Shown: one piece after another, positions 1 to 7,661 of the stretch
How positions within the stretch are numbered: the first letter of the stretch is position 1
Layout: the number at the start of each line of letters is the position of its first letter
Assembly (NCBI RefSeq): GCF_000374845.1
Contig: NZ_KB895435.1
Coordinates: forward strand, 1-53,406
DNA length: 53,406 bases
Source: Paenibacillus terrigena DSM 21567
Lineage (GTDB): Bacteria > Bacillota > Bacilli > Paenibacillales > Paenibacillaceae
Reading direction: 5' to 3'
The notes under the pieces: model-generated
Told to the model about the DNA's origin: nothing
Databases searched by the model: none
The model's input: only the letters and a program-made list of their open reading frames with translations
Made by a program: the position numbers and the translations under genes

Positions 1-45
1 CCTTGGGATGTCCATCGTTTCGATTCATGATATAGGGGGATTTAT

Positions 46-456
46 ATGAAGCTTACTGTTTTTTACGATGGTCAGTATTGGGTTGGAGTTATGGAACAAC
101 AGGAGCAAGGAAAGTTGAAAGCAGCTAGGTATATCTTTGGTACAGAGCCGAAGGACGAGGAGATCCTAAATTTCATCAATAAAGAGATGTGGGGACTTGT
201 AAGCGGACTTTCACAAGAGGTGGCTGTCAAATTTTCTGCAGCGAAGAAGGTTAGCCCGAAACGGATAGCAAGGAAGGCTGCAAGTGAAGTAAAAAGGAAA
301 GGTGTCTCAACCTACGCACAAGAGGCTCTACAGTTGGAGTATGAGAAACGGAAGAAGGAAAGACGGGACATCTCCAAGCAGCAACGGGAAGCAGATAAAG
401 CACTTAAATGGGAAATGAAGCTACAAAAGGCGAAAGAAAAGCATCGCGGCCACTAG
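46..456 (+). CDS. yjdF: YjdF family protein (DUF2992)
   Basis: The 136-aa product has the N-terminal start typical of YjdF (MKLTVFYDGQYWVGVME) and a strongly basic, helical C-terminus rich in K/R/E/Q (about residues 75-136). The molecular function of the family is unknown. In many Firmicutes the gene follows the yjdF RNA motif, a riboswitch class that binds aza-aromatic compounds; that leader would lie left of the window edge, so it cannot be checked here. AGGGGGA sits 5 nt before the ATG. A perfect-palindrome terminator follows about 50 nt after the stop, so the gene is probably monocistronic. Confidence 0.85.
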   Translation: MKLTVFYDGQYWVGVMEQQEQGKLKAARYIFGTEPKDEEILNFINKEMWGLVSGLSQEVAVKFSAAKKVSPKRIARKAASEVKRKGVSTYAQEALQLEYEKRKKERRDISKQQREADKALKWEMKLQKAKEKHRGH

Positions 457-503
457 TAGAAAACGTGTACAAAAAGTTTCCAGGTAGGATATGACGTTAC
501 ACA

Positions 504-527
504 AAGGGCACCCGATCGGGTGCCCTT
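504..527 (+). terminator. Rho-independent terminator after yjdF
   Basis: Perfect 24-nt palindrome with 12-nt arms (left arm AAGGGCACCCGA), followed by TTAATTCT. It ends the yjdF transcript and separates it from the recombinase locus. Confidence 0.8.
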
Positions 528-571
528 AATTCTGACTTTACTGACTACACAGAGAACCGTATCACAATTCA

Positions 572-660
572 TTAAGCTAACGGGACACGCTAGTTAAATA
601 GATTAAAACCTTCCATGAGATGCAAAACTAGATTTAATAGCTCTTATGGGAGGTTTTTTA
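572..660 (+). repeat. Structured element 1: box A plus hairpin (A half)
   Basis: Box A occupies 572-597, with core CTAACGGGACACGCTAG between TTAAG and TTAA arms. A hairpin follows, with left arm AAAACCTTCCAT (605-616) and right arm ATGGGAGGTTTT (646-657) ending in a T-run. In complete copies a box B follows the hairpin. Here the recombinase gene starts at 660 instead, and its Shine-Dalgarno sequence GGGAGG (648-653) lies inside the right arm. The nearest box B comes only after the recombinase (1552-1578). Confidence 0.75.
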
Positions 661-1502
661 TGATTTTAAGTGAGTTATGGCGACTGTACGAAGCTGATAA
701 ACGTATCCAAGGCTTTAGTCCGAGTACATTGAAAGCCTACACCCTGCAGCTCAAAATGTTACTAAGAGAACTAGGAGACCTGGATATTTCTGAGGTTACA
801 CTTAACTTGTTGAAGGAATACTTAGCCAAGCAGTCTGATCGGTTGAAACCTAGCAGTTTAGGACATCGCATCCGTTTTGTTCGTTCCCTATTCCGCTTTG
901 CCTTTGAAGAAACATACTTAACATCAAATCCTGCTTTAAAGCTACGCGAACCCAAAATGGACAAGCGTATTCCTAAATTTTTGATCGAAGAAGATGTCAT
1001 TCACTTGAAAATCTCTTGCCAGTCCCTGAGGGAAAGGGCACTTCTGGAGTTTCTCTACAGTTCCGGCTGCCGGGTTGGAGAGATGGAGAAGTTAAAGATT
1101 GATGACCTGAACTGGGAGAACTGCTCCGCTATTGTAAACGGCAAAGGTTCAAAACAGAGAGAGGTTTACTTTACAACCGAGTGTAAAGTGTGGTTGAAGA
1201 AGTATCTCGCGAGCCGAGAGGATTCCTGCAAGGCCTTATTTGTAACCGATACACATCCAACAAGACGAATGGCTATTCCGACAATCAGGTGGGCATTAAA
1301 GCGGCTTGCTGATCGGGGAGAACTCGAAGCAAATGTATATCCGCATCGCTTTCGTCATACCTATGCGTGTCAGCTCCTTGATAACGGAGCACCATTAGAT
1401 TTCATTCAAGGCATGTTGGGGCATGAAAAAACATCAACCACTCAAATTTATGCCCAGCTGCGCGGGGAACGCCGACGAGAACTCTACCGTCGGTTTTTTT
1501 AG
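660..1502 (+). CDS. Tyrosine recombinase, XerC/D-like, 280 aa
   Basis: Complete tyrosine recombinase with an N-terminal SAM-like core-binding domain (about residues 1-95) and a C-terminal catalytic domain (about 105-275). All catalytic residues are visible: R138 (GCRVGE), K162 (GKGSK), H229 and R232 (HRFRHTY), H255 (LGHEKTSTT) and Y264 (QIYA). Its length matches Xer-type enzymes. I chose ATG 660 because GGGAGG lies 6 nt upstream; an upstream in-frame ATG at 615 has no ribosome binding site. That site is inside a hairpin arm, so translation may be structure-controlled. The last codons contain a second hairpin with a T-run (1471-1500). The gene lies between an A half and a B half of the recurring element, so it is the obvious candidate enzyme for that element; this role is inferred, not known. 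Confidence 0.9.
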   Translation: MILSELWRLYEADKRIQGFSPSTLKAYTLQLKMLLRELGDLDISEVTLNLLKEYLAKQSDRLKPSSLGHRIRFVRSLFRFAFEETYLTSNPALKLREPKMDKRIPKFLIEEDVIHLKISCQSLRERALLEFLYSSGCRVGEMEKLKIDDLNWENCSAIVNGKGSKQREVYFTTECKVWLKKYLASREDSCKALFVTDTHPTRRMAIPTIRWALKRLADRGELEANVYPHRFRHTYACQLLDNGAPLDFIQGMLGHEKTSTTQIYAQLRGERRRELYRRFF

Positions 1503-1578
1503 CATTTCTGTAATATTGAGTATAGATGAAATGCACCTAAGAAAACTGTTACTCAACTAAAGGGCAGGACAGATCCAA
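1471..1578 (+). repeat. Structured element 1': hairpin plus box B (B half)
   Basis: Hairpin CCGACG (1472-1477) / CGTCGG (1488-1493) followed by seven Ts overlaps the last codons of the recombinase and looks like its terminator. Box B at 1552-1578 is degenerate: CTCAACTAA, then AGGGCAG, then a weakened right arm. It stands 57 nt before the next small gene, the same placement as box B elsewhere. TATAAT at 1586-1591 may be the -10 of that gene. Confidence 0.6.
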
Positions 1579-1634
1579 TATATGGTATAATTTTTGCGAT
1601 CTAAAAAAGTGGGGTTAGAGGAGGATTCGTAGCG

Positions 1635-2021
1635 GTGAACAAAGACGATATTGTAATTAATCAAATTACAGAGTTAGATAAATTGGAATCAACAAAATCA
1701 TTACAATCGACAATCAGTAAACTAGAGAATGCCTTGTCCCAGATGACTCAAAATGGTGCAAATACTACCCTAGTAAAGAAACGACTCAAAGCTGTTTACA
1801 TCGGCTTAGCCATGCTAGAACACGTTTGGAATCAAAGACCCCATCATTACACCCAGGAAGATTTAGCAGAAGCTCGCAATGTGATTACTGGTTTATTTCC
1901 ATCAATTGAAAACAGTTATACTAAGTCAAAGGCAGGTAGTCCCCAAAGAACGCTTTTAGAAAGAAGAATTAAAGCGTTGGAACTTGCTGTTCAAGCGATT
2001 GACGATCTTTCCACTAAATAA
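1635..2021 (+). CDS. Hypothetical protein, helical, 128 aa
   Basis: I do not recognise this family. The product is soluble, largely helical and charged, without a signal peptide, membrane segment or cysteine motif; leucine-rich heptad-like stretches occur at residues 10-40 and 105-125. It starts at GTG with GAGGAGG upstream. It lies between a box B (ends 1578) and a box A (starts 2122) in the same orientation as the other element-flanked genes, so it fits the pattern of a mobile single-gene cassette. Confidence 0.65.
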   Translation: MNKDDIVINQITELDKLESTKSLQSTISKLENALSQMTQNGANTTLVKKRLKAVYIGLAMLEHVWNQRPHHYTQEDLAEARNVITGLFPSIENSYTKSKAGSPQRTLLERRIKALELAVQAIDDLSTK

Positions 2022-2121
2022 CTCATAATGTAAACGAAGCGTTTGGGAGTAATCTTAGTTCACCTTACTGAACAAAAACTAACTGAAGCCCTTTTAAAAT
2101 ATGATTCCGGAGTTGTAAAAC

Positions 2122-2188
2122 CACTAACCTAAAGGGACACGATAGCGTAGTTTTGGTTTATTGAAGTAACGGGCAGTTTACGTTAATG
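2122..2188 (+). repeat. Structured element 2: compact A-B unit
   Basis: Box A has core CTAAAGGGACACGATAG (about 2129-2145) and box B has core GTAACGGGCAGTTTACG (about 2167-2183), separated by only about 20 nt. Instead of a separate central hairpin, AAAACCA (from 2117) can pair with TGGTTT (from 2153) around box A. It lies 100 nt after one small gene and 75 nt before the next. Confidence 0.7.
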
Positions 2189-2262
2189 GATCTTCATTTT
2201 AATTAGTTGCATGCATAAACCCAAGTCACTTAACGGAAATTACCTCAATGGGGTGATTTGTA

Positions 2263-2664
2263 GTGAATGTTAAAAACTATATCGGGTTACTACTAGTAGT
2301 CATCATTTTCTCCATGCTTATACAGCCAGTTTACGCTAAACCACACGAAGAACCATTGGAACGGATTGTACTTACTTTGTTAGCTCCAAATATACAGGAA
2401 CAGATTAATCGATATTATGAAGATAAACTAACTGTCTCACCAACGTTTTCGCCTTTTCTAGGAGGGACTGAATTAAACGTTGAATATCATCCTTCGCATA
2501 TTGATGTTAATGTTACAGTGATTCCGTATGTGGGACCTCATTTAGATGTAGGGATGGACTCGATGAAGTTTCGTGTAAATAATACGGGAGCTGTAATGGT
2601 TCTAGAATACAAACACATTAAGGACTATGAGTTGCTTCCAAACTGGCAACACATTCTTCGTTAA
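2263..2664 (+). CDS. Secreted DUF3888 domain protein, 133 aa
   Basis: The N-terminus is a clear signal peptide: MNVKNYIG, a hydrophobic stretch to about residue 20, then probable cleavage after VYA (residue 25). The mature part resembles DUF3888 proteins of Bacillales (PLERIVLTLLAPNIQEQINRYY near residues 32-53). The function of the family is unknown; the signal peptide places it outside the membrane. The start is GTG, 7 nt after a GGGGTGA ribosome binding site. Its stop codon TAA (2662-2664) is part of the following box A, so gene and element are fused without spacer. Confidence 0.8.
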   Translation: MNVKNYIGLLLVVIIFSMLIQPVYAKPHEEPLERIVLTLLAPNIQEQINRYYEDKLTVSPTFSPFLGGTELNVEYHPSHIDVNVTVIPYVGPHLDVGMDSMKFRVNNTGAVMVLEYKHIKDYELLPNWQHILR

Positions 2665-2812
2665 GCTAACGGGACACGTTAGTTCAACGAGTTCTAGCTA
2701 ACCGATTACGAAAACCGGATTCCTTCTGTGTTCGCATTCATAGCGACCAGGTGTTTTTTCGTGTTTCATTGTTTTTCTTCGGATTACTACTCGATCGGTG
2801 GTTTAGCTGTCT
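2661..2812 (+). repeat. Structured element 3: A, hairpin, degenerate B
   Basis: Box A (2661-2687) is near-ideal, with core CTAACGGGACACGTTAG; its own arms can also pair (CTAACG/CGTTAG). An imperfect hairpin follows at about 2707-2763 (ACGAAAA with TTTTCGT, CCGG with CCAGG, T-rich right side). A degenerate box B (about 2788-2812) keeps ACTCGATCGGTGGTTTAG. The following membrane-protein gene starts 21 nt later. Confidence 0.65.
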
Positions 2813-2832
2813 AAATAAGAAGGGAAACGTTT

Positions 2833-3306
2833 ATGAAACAATTTCTATATTTTATAACAGTGTCGGTTGCAAGTTATTTTACTGGAGTTATTTCCTATAT
2901 GGGAATGCAGCTTCTACTTGATTTTATCTATGGCCAGAGCTTTGAATATGCGGAAAATCTTATTTATTTGACAGCAGCTTCGTTCTTATTTATCGTCATT
3001 CCGTTATATATATTTATTCATTATCTTCTCTTACACTTTAACCGTTCCTATTTCTGGCTTCGAACTCTAATTTTTATTATTGTTGGTATTATTCCTACGT
3101 TTATTGCTTTTTTCTTGATGGGTTTTATGATGTATACGAGTAGCTTTTTTAAAACAACGATTATGATCCCGTTCTATGCATTTTTTGCTGGAACTGCTAT
3201 TGTATTCTCTATAGGATGTTGGGCAAATAATATTAAAAGTATTAAAACTTACTATATAATTTTATCCGTGTTAATTTCCATATCCGCAATAATTTTATTA
3301 AAATAA
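2833..3306 (+). CDS. Hypothetical integral membrane protein, 157 aa
   Basis: I do not recognise the family. The protein is almost entirely hydrophobic, with about five predicted membrane segments (roughly residues 5-30, 42-65, 75-98, 108-130 and 138-156). AGAAGGGAAACG precedes the ATG. AT content is higher than in the glycosylation island, consistent with a different origin. It is the third small plus-strand gene in the element-flanked series starting at 1635. Confidence 0.7.
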   Translation: MKQFLYFITVSVASYFTGVISYMGMQLLLDFIYGQSFEYAENLIYLTAASFLFIVIPLYIFIHYLLLHFNRSYFWLRTLIFIIVGIIPTFIAFFLMGFMMYTSSFFKTTIMIPFYAFFAGTAIVFSIGCWANNIKSIKTYYIILSVLISISAIILLK

Positions 3307-3354
3307 AGGCTATTTTCTAAAAGATAATCTATAATTTGATATGGAGGGGTACAA

Positions 3355-3450
3355 ATGGATAATGGTGCTTTTATTGCAATTTTTTCAACTTTTATGGGAG
3401 CATTTGTGTGTATAATGGTTGCCATAAAAGTAAGAAAGAAAAAAAGATAG
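3355..3450 (+). CDS. Small membrane peptide, 31 aa
   Basis: Short ORF with a strong ribosome binding site (GGAGGGG, 3343-3349) 5 nt before the ATG. The product has one hydrophobic segment (about residues 4-22) and a strongly basic tail (VRKKKR), the layout of a single-pass peptide with its C-terminus in the cytoplasm. It lies 48 nt after the membrane-protein gene and is followed by a terminator-like hairpin. Function unknown. Confidence 0.55.
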   Translation: MDNGAFIAIFSTFMGAFVCIMVAIKVRKKKR

Positions 3451-3499
3451 TTAGAGTTAGAAAATAAATAGTTACGTCTTAGTTTAAAACAGCCCAAAT

Positions 3500-3524
3500 T
3501 GATCTCTTATTTGAGGTCTTTTAT
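3500..3524 (+). terminator. Probable terminator
   Basis: GATCTC (3501-3506) pairs with GAGGTC (3513-3518) with one G-T pair, followed by TTTTA. It would end the transcript of the small membrane genes at 2833-3450. Confidence 0.5.
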
Positions 3525-3597
3525 TATGCACTTTTAATTGTTTCAAAAGTTAATACAAGTGGATTTTTGAAACGCTCCATCTTCGAAGGAGAAACAT

Positions 3598-3750
3598 ATG
3601 ATTATTCTCGCAATTTTACTAATACTTTTTGGTCTATTAATGTTAGTTCGTCCTACTGTAATATGGACAATCTAGAGAGTTGGAAATCAAATGATGCCAC
3701 AGAACCATCAGACCTGTACCCGAAATTGGGCTTGCGGTTATATCGTTAAA
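3598..3750 (+). pseudogene. DUF6199-like small protein, frameshifted and truncated
   Basis: An ATG at 3598 with an AAGGAG ribosome binding site opens a 25-aa frame with one hydrophobic segment, ending at TAG 3675. The adjacent frame continues with ESWKSNDATEPSDLY, the conserved C-terminal motif of DUF6199 proteins, so one base has been lost or gained near 3665-3675. The homologous part ends near 3718, where transposase-remnant sequence from the opposite strand begins. It is a decayed small membrane protein cut by an insertion sequence. Confidence 0.6.
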
Positions 3751-4014
3751 CGTTTTTCCGCAGTCTTTACAAAGATAACGTTGACGAGAGCGATATTTCC
3801 CATTTCTTTTTAAACTGAGACTTCCACAGTGGATACACGCTAATCCATTGCTGAAACGGACTTCACGAATATTCTCAACCATTTTCGAAATATCATCTTT
3901 TGGTTCGGGAAACAAAGTATCTTTAATAGCTTGGAAAAGCATCATTTGCTCTGATTGAGGCATATCAGAAAAGTTTTCGTAAAGTTGAGTCCATTCCACT
4001 GTGGTAGCCCTTTC
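3643..4014 (-). pseudogene. IS1595-type transposase, N-terminal zinc-ribbon remnant
   Basis: The minus-strand reading frame carries a zinc ribbon (CIHCG, then YLCKDCGKTFND) preceded by a helical region, as at the N-terminus of IS1595-family transposases. The DDE catalytic domain is missing: after KTFND the sequence soon runs into the DUF6199 remnant. Start ATG 4014 (MERATTVEW) is a guess. A strong bidirectional terminator lies upstream at 4085-4122. It is a dead insertion sequence. Confidence 0.7.
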
Positions 4015-4084
4015 CATATGTTTGTTACTATTACTATAACAATTTCTGTTAAATAACAACAATCTTTAAGAAAATAGCCAAAAT

Positions 4085-4122
4085 AAAACAAGCAGCCTTA
4101 AAGAAGGACTGCTTGTTTTTTT
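4085..4122. terminator. Strong bidirectional terminator
   Basis: AAACAAGCAGCCTT and AAGGACTGCTTGTTT form a long stem with A-run and T-run on either side, so it can work on both strands. Confidence 0.75.
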
Positions 4123-4679
4123 AATTAAGATTGTTATTTAGTTACCTACGATATTTGACATGTAAATCATCCTCTCAGAAAAGTTAGAAAGTTGAGTGAC
4201 AGAGATGTATGTTTATAAAGAGTCATCTCTACTCTGTATAAACATGGCATTAATCATCCTTCACTAATAAAGGCAAATTCCACCGAGATTTCACAACCAA
4301 AAATGAAAAAAAATAGAATATCATTTGCTGAATTAAAACCGCAATAAAACTATTTATTTTTAAATAAATCAATTATTTCTAACTTCATACTTTGTAATGC
4401 ATCTAGAACTCAGACTCTGATATAGTCCCAAAAGAGCTTTCTTTTTCCATTTACTCACCGCCTGAGCCAAGGAGGGAGGGAAACTCGCGGAGCATATTCT
4501 TTCAATGTGAGTTTCCTTTGGAAACTTTTAAGTTTACAAGATTCTCTCCCCAACCTCATGCACCCTCATCCAAAAGCTCCCGGAGCCGCCCTACAGCCCC
4601 CTCTCAACAACTGGTCATTCGCCAATTTTCCCTCATCTGGATTAACGTCCATGATGCAAATAACTACGGTGCATATATA
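4123..4679. other. Intergenic region without a convincing gene
   Basis: No ORF here has both coding character and a ribosome binding site that I trust. On the minus strand two tiny frames follow GGATGATT-type sites (27 aa from about 4246, 7 aa from about 4161), but neither resembles a known peptide. An inverted repeat GGAAACTC (4479-4486) / GAGTTTCC (4509-4516) marks the right part. The stretch separates mobile-element debris from the glycosylation island. Confidence 0.5.
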
Positions 4680-5228
4680 GTATACAGACCTATTAATCCA
4701 GCTATAGACGGGATGATCAATATGCGTTGGGTTATTCACATGGCTATCGGTTAGGACACAGTGCATCCATTATCAAGAGACTCCCGAGTGATCATCATTC
4801 GACTTGAAAAATGAGCGTGATCTACGTACCTCAAGGGTTTGATGCTATCCATCTAGGGATTTCGGAGACCCTTCGCGACCAAGCGCACGTTAATTGCCGG
4901 TGGTCACTGGGATCGATTGAGGAGCTATGAATTGCTTCGCGATAAGATCATTGGTGGTTGGATCCCGATTGAAGAGACGGCCAATTATTACAATAGTGCT
5001 CGGATTGTTCTTAATTTGCATCGCCAGTCCGATGCTAGGAGCGATAACAAGAACGAAAGAAACATTGTCGGCACATCGACCAACCCGCGAACCTACGAAA
5101 TCGCAGGATGGGCTACATTGCAAATCATCGATATACGAGAAGATTTGAGCAGCTTGTATAGACCGGGCTATGACATTGAGACCTTTGAGAGCCCTTTCGA
5201 ATTGCAGGAGAAAATTGAATTTTTGTGA
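4680..5228 (+). pseudogene. CgeB-like spore protein, degraded copy
   Basis: Fragments of a CgeB-type glycosyltransferase-like protein appear in shifting frames. A glycine/tyrosine-rich stretch (YALGYSHGYRLGHSASII) lies from about 4701, VIYVPQGFDAIH from about 4819, LIAGGHWDRLRSYE just before 4930, and an open C-terminal part (4917-5228) contains NLHRQSD and NPRTYEIAGWATLQIID. The large middle part is missing. The intact paralogue starts 12 nt downstream, so this is a decayed tandem duplicate. Confidence 0.75.
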
Positions 5229-5240
5229 AGGAGTGGCGTC

Positions 5241-6578
5241 ATGACATTTCGTTTTAAGACTGGTGTCGTTGTACCAAATAGCATCATGAACCGCTTTTTA
5301 GCACGCACGATTTCAAGTCCGAGTACGAGTAATAACTATAGGTTGAGTCCGAAGCCCAGAGTGAAATCGAAGCTGGTGGCTCGAGTGATATCAAGTTATA
5401 AATCGAAGGTTAGATCGAAGGTTAGAACGAAGATCAGACGTAAGCTGGTCGTATCTCCTGTGATCAGAGTGATCAAGAATACCCATGCGATTGAAGAAAT
5501 GAGAAGACAAGGGAGAGAGCATGGATATGAGAAGGGCTTTGATGAAGGCTACTTGCGCGGCAGAGCAAATGTGATTGTGAATCGTCCTCAGGAGCAGCCC
5601 GTATTTCGTCCGCTTCATGTGCTGTATGTCTCCTCAGGCAAAGGGTTCCCTTATTCTCCGCTGGATGAAGCGATCATTACAACGCTGCAGAGCATGGTAG
5701 CCCGTGTTACACCGACCGATCCGAGACAGCCTATTTCTGCGCAAGTAGCGGAACTGCATCCCGACCTCGTACTCGTTCTTGATGGGATGGTGCTTCCTGT
5801 TGAACAAATTCAAGCCGTTCGCGCCTTAGGCGTCCGTACGGCAATCTGGCTCACGGATGATCCATACTACACCGACATCACATCTACGATCGTACCTCAC
5901 TATGATGATGTATTCACGTTGGAGCTGAATTGCGTCGCGCATTATCAATCCAAAGGATGCAGCCGAGTCCATTATTTACCTTTTGGCTTCCATCCTGAAC
6001 AATATCGGCCGCTCACGCATGTGTCGGGTGTACGCCGTGATATAAGCTTTATTGGCTCAGGCTATTGGAACCGTGTTGCATATTTCGATCAACTAACAAG
6101 TTACCTACATGACAAAAATATAATTATATCCGGGATCTGGTGGGATCGCCTTCGTGAATATCAAGCGATTCAGCACAAAATCGAGCTGGATAAATGGATG
6201 GGACCGCAAGAAACCTCAGATGCCTACAGCGGCTCGAAGATCGTCATTAATATGCATCGTGCGTATGATGATGATAGTGTCAACAGCAATGCAACCCGAC
6301 TAACAGCCATTTCCCCGAACATTCGCACCTTCGAAATTGCGGCATCTGGAACGCTGCAATTAACCGATGTGCGGGATGATCTCGCCCGGTTCTTTACGCC
6401 AGGCGTAGAGATCGAGACGTATTCCTCACCGCAGGAACTGAGGGATAAGGTCGATTTCTACCTCACGCATGAGAAAGAACGAAGAGAGATTGCCTTGCGT
6501 GCGCTCGAACGTTCCTCACGTGAGCATACCTACGCCAAACGGCTTGATAGTATGCTATCGACGATATTTAACACCTAA
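5241..6578 (+). CDS. CgeB-like spore maturation protein / GT-B glycosyltransferase-like, 445 aa
   Basis: The product matches the CgeB/DUF3880 family, whose B. subtilis member works late in sporulation on the outermost spore layer. From the N-terminus: a very basic stretch (about residues 38-70, repeated KSKVRSK-type motifs), a Gly/Tyr segment (HGYEKGFDEGYLRGR, about 94-108), a first Rossmann-like lobe with the family hallmark WLTDDPYYTD (203-212), and a second lobe with FIGSGYWNR (about 270) and NIRTFEIAASGTLQLTDVRD (about 355-375). AAGGAG precedes ATG 5241. The basic region is unusual and could bind an anionic polymer; that is a guess. It follows a degraded paralogue and ends at a strong hairpin. 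Confidence 0.85.
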   Translation: MTFRFKTGVVVPNSIMNRFLARTISSPSTSNNYRLSPKPRVKSKLVARVISSYKSKVRSKVRTKIRRKLVVSPVIRVIKNTHAIEEMRRQGREHGYEKGFDEGYLRGRANVIVNRPQEQPVFRPLHVLYVSSGKGFPYSPLDEAIITTLQSMVARVTPTDPRQPISAQVAELHPDLVLVLDGMVLPVEQIQAVRALGVRTAIWLTDDPYYTDITSTIVPHYDDVFTLELNCVAHYQSKGCSRVHYLPFGFHPEQYRPLTHVSGVRRDISFIGSGYWNRVAYFDQLTSYLHDKNIIISGIWWDRLREYQAIQHKIELDKWMGPQETSDAYSGSKIVINMHRAYDDDSVNSNATRLTAISPNIRTFEIAASGTLQLTDVRDDLARFFTPGVEIETYSSPQELRDKVDFYLTHEKERREIALRALERSSREHTYAKRLDSMLSTIFNT

Positions 6579-6591
6579 TGTGGTATCGATC

Positions 6592-6622
6592 AACCCCGGT
6601 ATACGCCTGTTATACCGGGGTT
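6592..6622 (+). terminator. Terminator after the CgeB-like gene
   Basis: AACCCCGGTATA (6592-6603) and TATACCGGGGTT (6611-6622) form a perfect 12-bp stem, followed by CTTTG. The next 200 nt (to the ytxJ-like stop) hold only a weaker inverted repeat, GAAGCTGC/GCAGCTTC near 6700-6727. Confidence 0.7.
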
Positions 6623-6834
6623 CTTTGCACAAATGCATGGGACAACCCGGAATTTGTACGAACCCGCAGTGCATTTGACAACCGCGTCTGAAGAATTGAA
6701 GCTGCTTGTAGAATTCAGCAGCTTCAGCTCGTCCCAGAATTTAATGGACAAATCTAAAATTAAAGAGCTTCTCATTCATTTAGCACAAAAATGTCCATCC
6801 TTTATTCGATGAACATCATAAGCTTGTTGTTTAA

Positions 6835-7197
6835 TTAGTTAGGGAAAAATTGATCTGCAGCAGCGACCAGGCTGTTCGTGTGAATCCTTTGATGCGAAGC
6901 ATGCCACAAGACTTTATTGTCATGAATCAACAGCACTTGAGGCGATTGATGTGGAATCCCAAGCAATTGTGTAACTTGCTTGGAAATGTGCTGTTCCTCG
7001 ATAACCCTTACGACAGCGAATAGAAACTTAGAAGATTGAGTTGGAAAGTGATCCATAAACCGATGTATGGCGACATGTGCATTGCGGCTTGGACCGCAGT
7101 TCGTACTGTGCTTATATAGGAATACCGGGGTTTCGAATGATTTTTGCAACCAATCTTTAAGTTGTTCCTCGGTTTGTAGCATGATTAATCCTGACAT
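6835..7197 (-). CDS. ytxJ: YtxJ-like monothiol bacilliredoxin
   Basis: The 120-aa thioredoxin-fold protein resembles YtxJ (BrxC), which reduces bacillithiol-mixed disulfides on cytoplasmic proteins. The signature KHSTNCGPS is at about residues 30-38. Most family members have TCPIS around the single active cysteine, so the residues after Cys differ here. LGIPHQSPQVLLI corresponds to the cis-Pro loop region. ATG 7197 is chosen because AAAGGAG lies 8-9 nt upstream; the longer frame from 7230 lacks a site. It stands alone between convergent and divergent neighbours. Confidence 0.8.
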   Translation of the reverse strand: MSGLIMLQTEEQLKDWLQKSFETPVFLYKHSTNCGPSRNAHVAIHRFMDHFPTQSSKFLFAVVRVIEEQHISKQVTQLLGIPHQSPQVLLIHDNKVLWHASHQRIHTNSLVAAADQFFPN

Positions 7198-7313
7198 GAG
7201 GCTGGCTCCTTTATATAAGGATATCTTCAAATTCTGACCGGTTCTTGTGTAGCTTACCGTGTCATATGATGAAGTAATATCGGTACGACAGAAGTAAAGG
7301 GGGAACTTGCGAC

Positions 7314-7661
7314 TTGTGGCAAATACCTTGGATAACGTTTATCCTGCTTATTCTGGCGAGTTATCGATTAACTCGTTTAATTGTATTTGATCAAATTACA
7401 TCATTCATTCGTCGTCCATTTCTGGAAGAAAAATTTGAACAAGACGCATCAGGATTTGTCGTTGCCACAATTGACGAGAAAGGTGGGCGGTTTCACGCAT
7501 TTATGCGGGATCTGCTTACCTGTTATTGGTGTGTAGGCGTATGGTCATCGGTTGCGATAACGCTCGCTTATTTACTGATTCCGTCTATCGCTTTTCCCGT
7601 TATTCTCATCTTAGCGATTGCTGGAGCAGCGGGGATTCTAGAATCATTTGTTCGGGGTTAA
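7314..7661 (+). CDS. DUF1360 membrane protein (YjcA/YngL type)
   Basis: 115-aa protein with an N-terminal membrane segment (about residues 4-22), the family hallmark CYWCVGVW (about 71-78) and two further hydrophobic segments at the C-terminus. DUF1360 proteins occur in spore formers and some are made in the forespore; their biochemical role is unknown. The start is TTG 7314 behind AAAGGGGGA. Its 3' end overlaps the convergent CgeB-like gene by 18 nt. Confidence 0.8.
   Translation: MWQIPWITFILLILASYRLTRLIVFDQITSFIRRPFLEEKFEQDASGFVVATIDEKGGRFHAFMRDLLTCYWCVGVWSSVAITLAYLLIPSIAFPVILILAIAGAAGILESFVRG

Noticed and set aside
4518-4766. Overlapping ORFs on both strands near 4.5-4.8 kb
   Set aside because: They fall in the degraded CgeB-like copy and non-coding sequence, with no ribosome binding site or homology in those frames.
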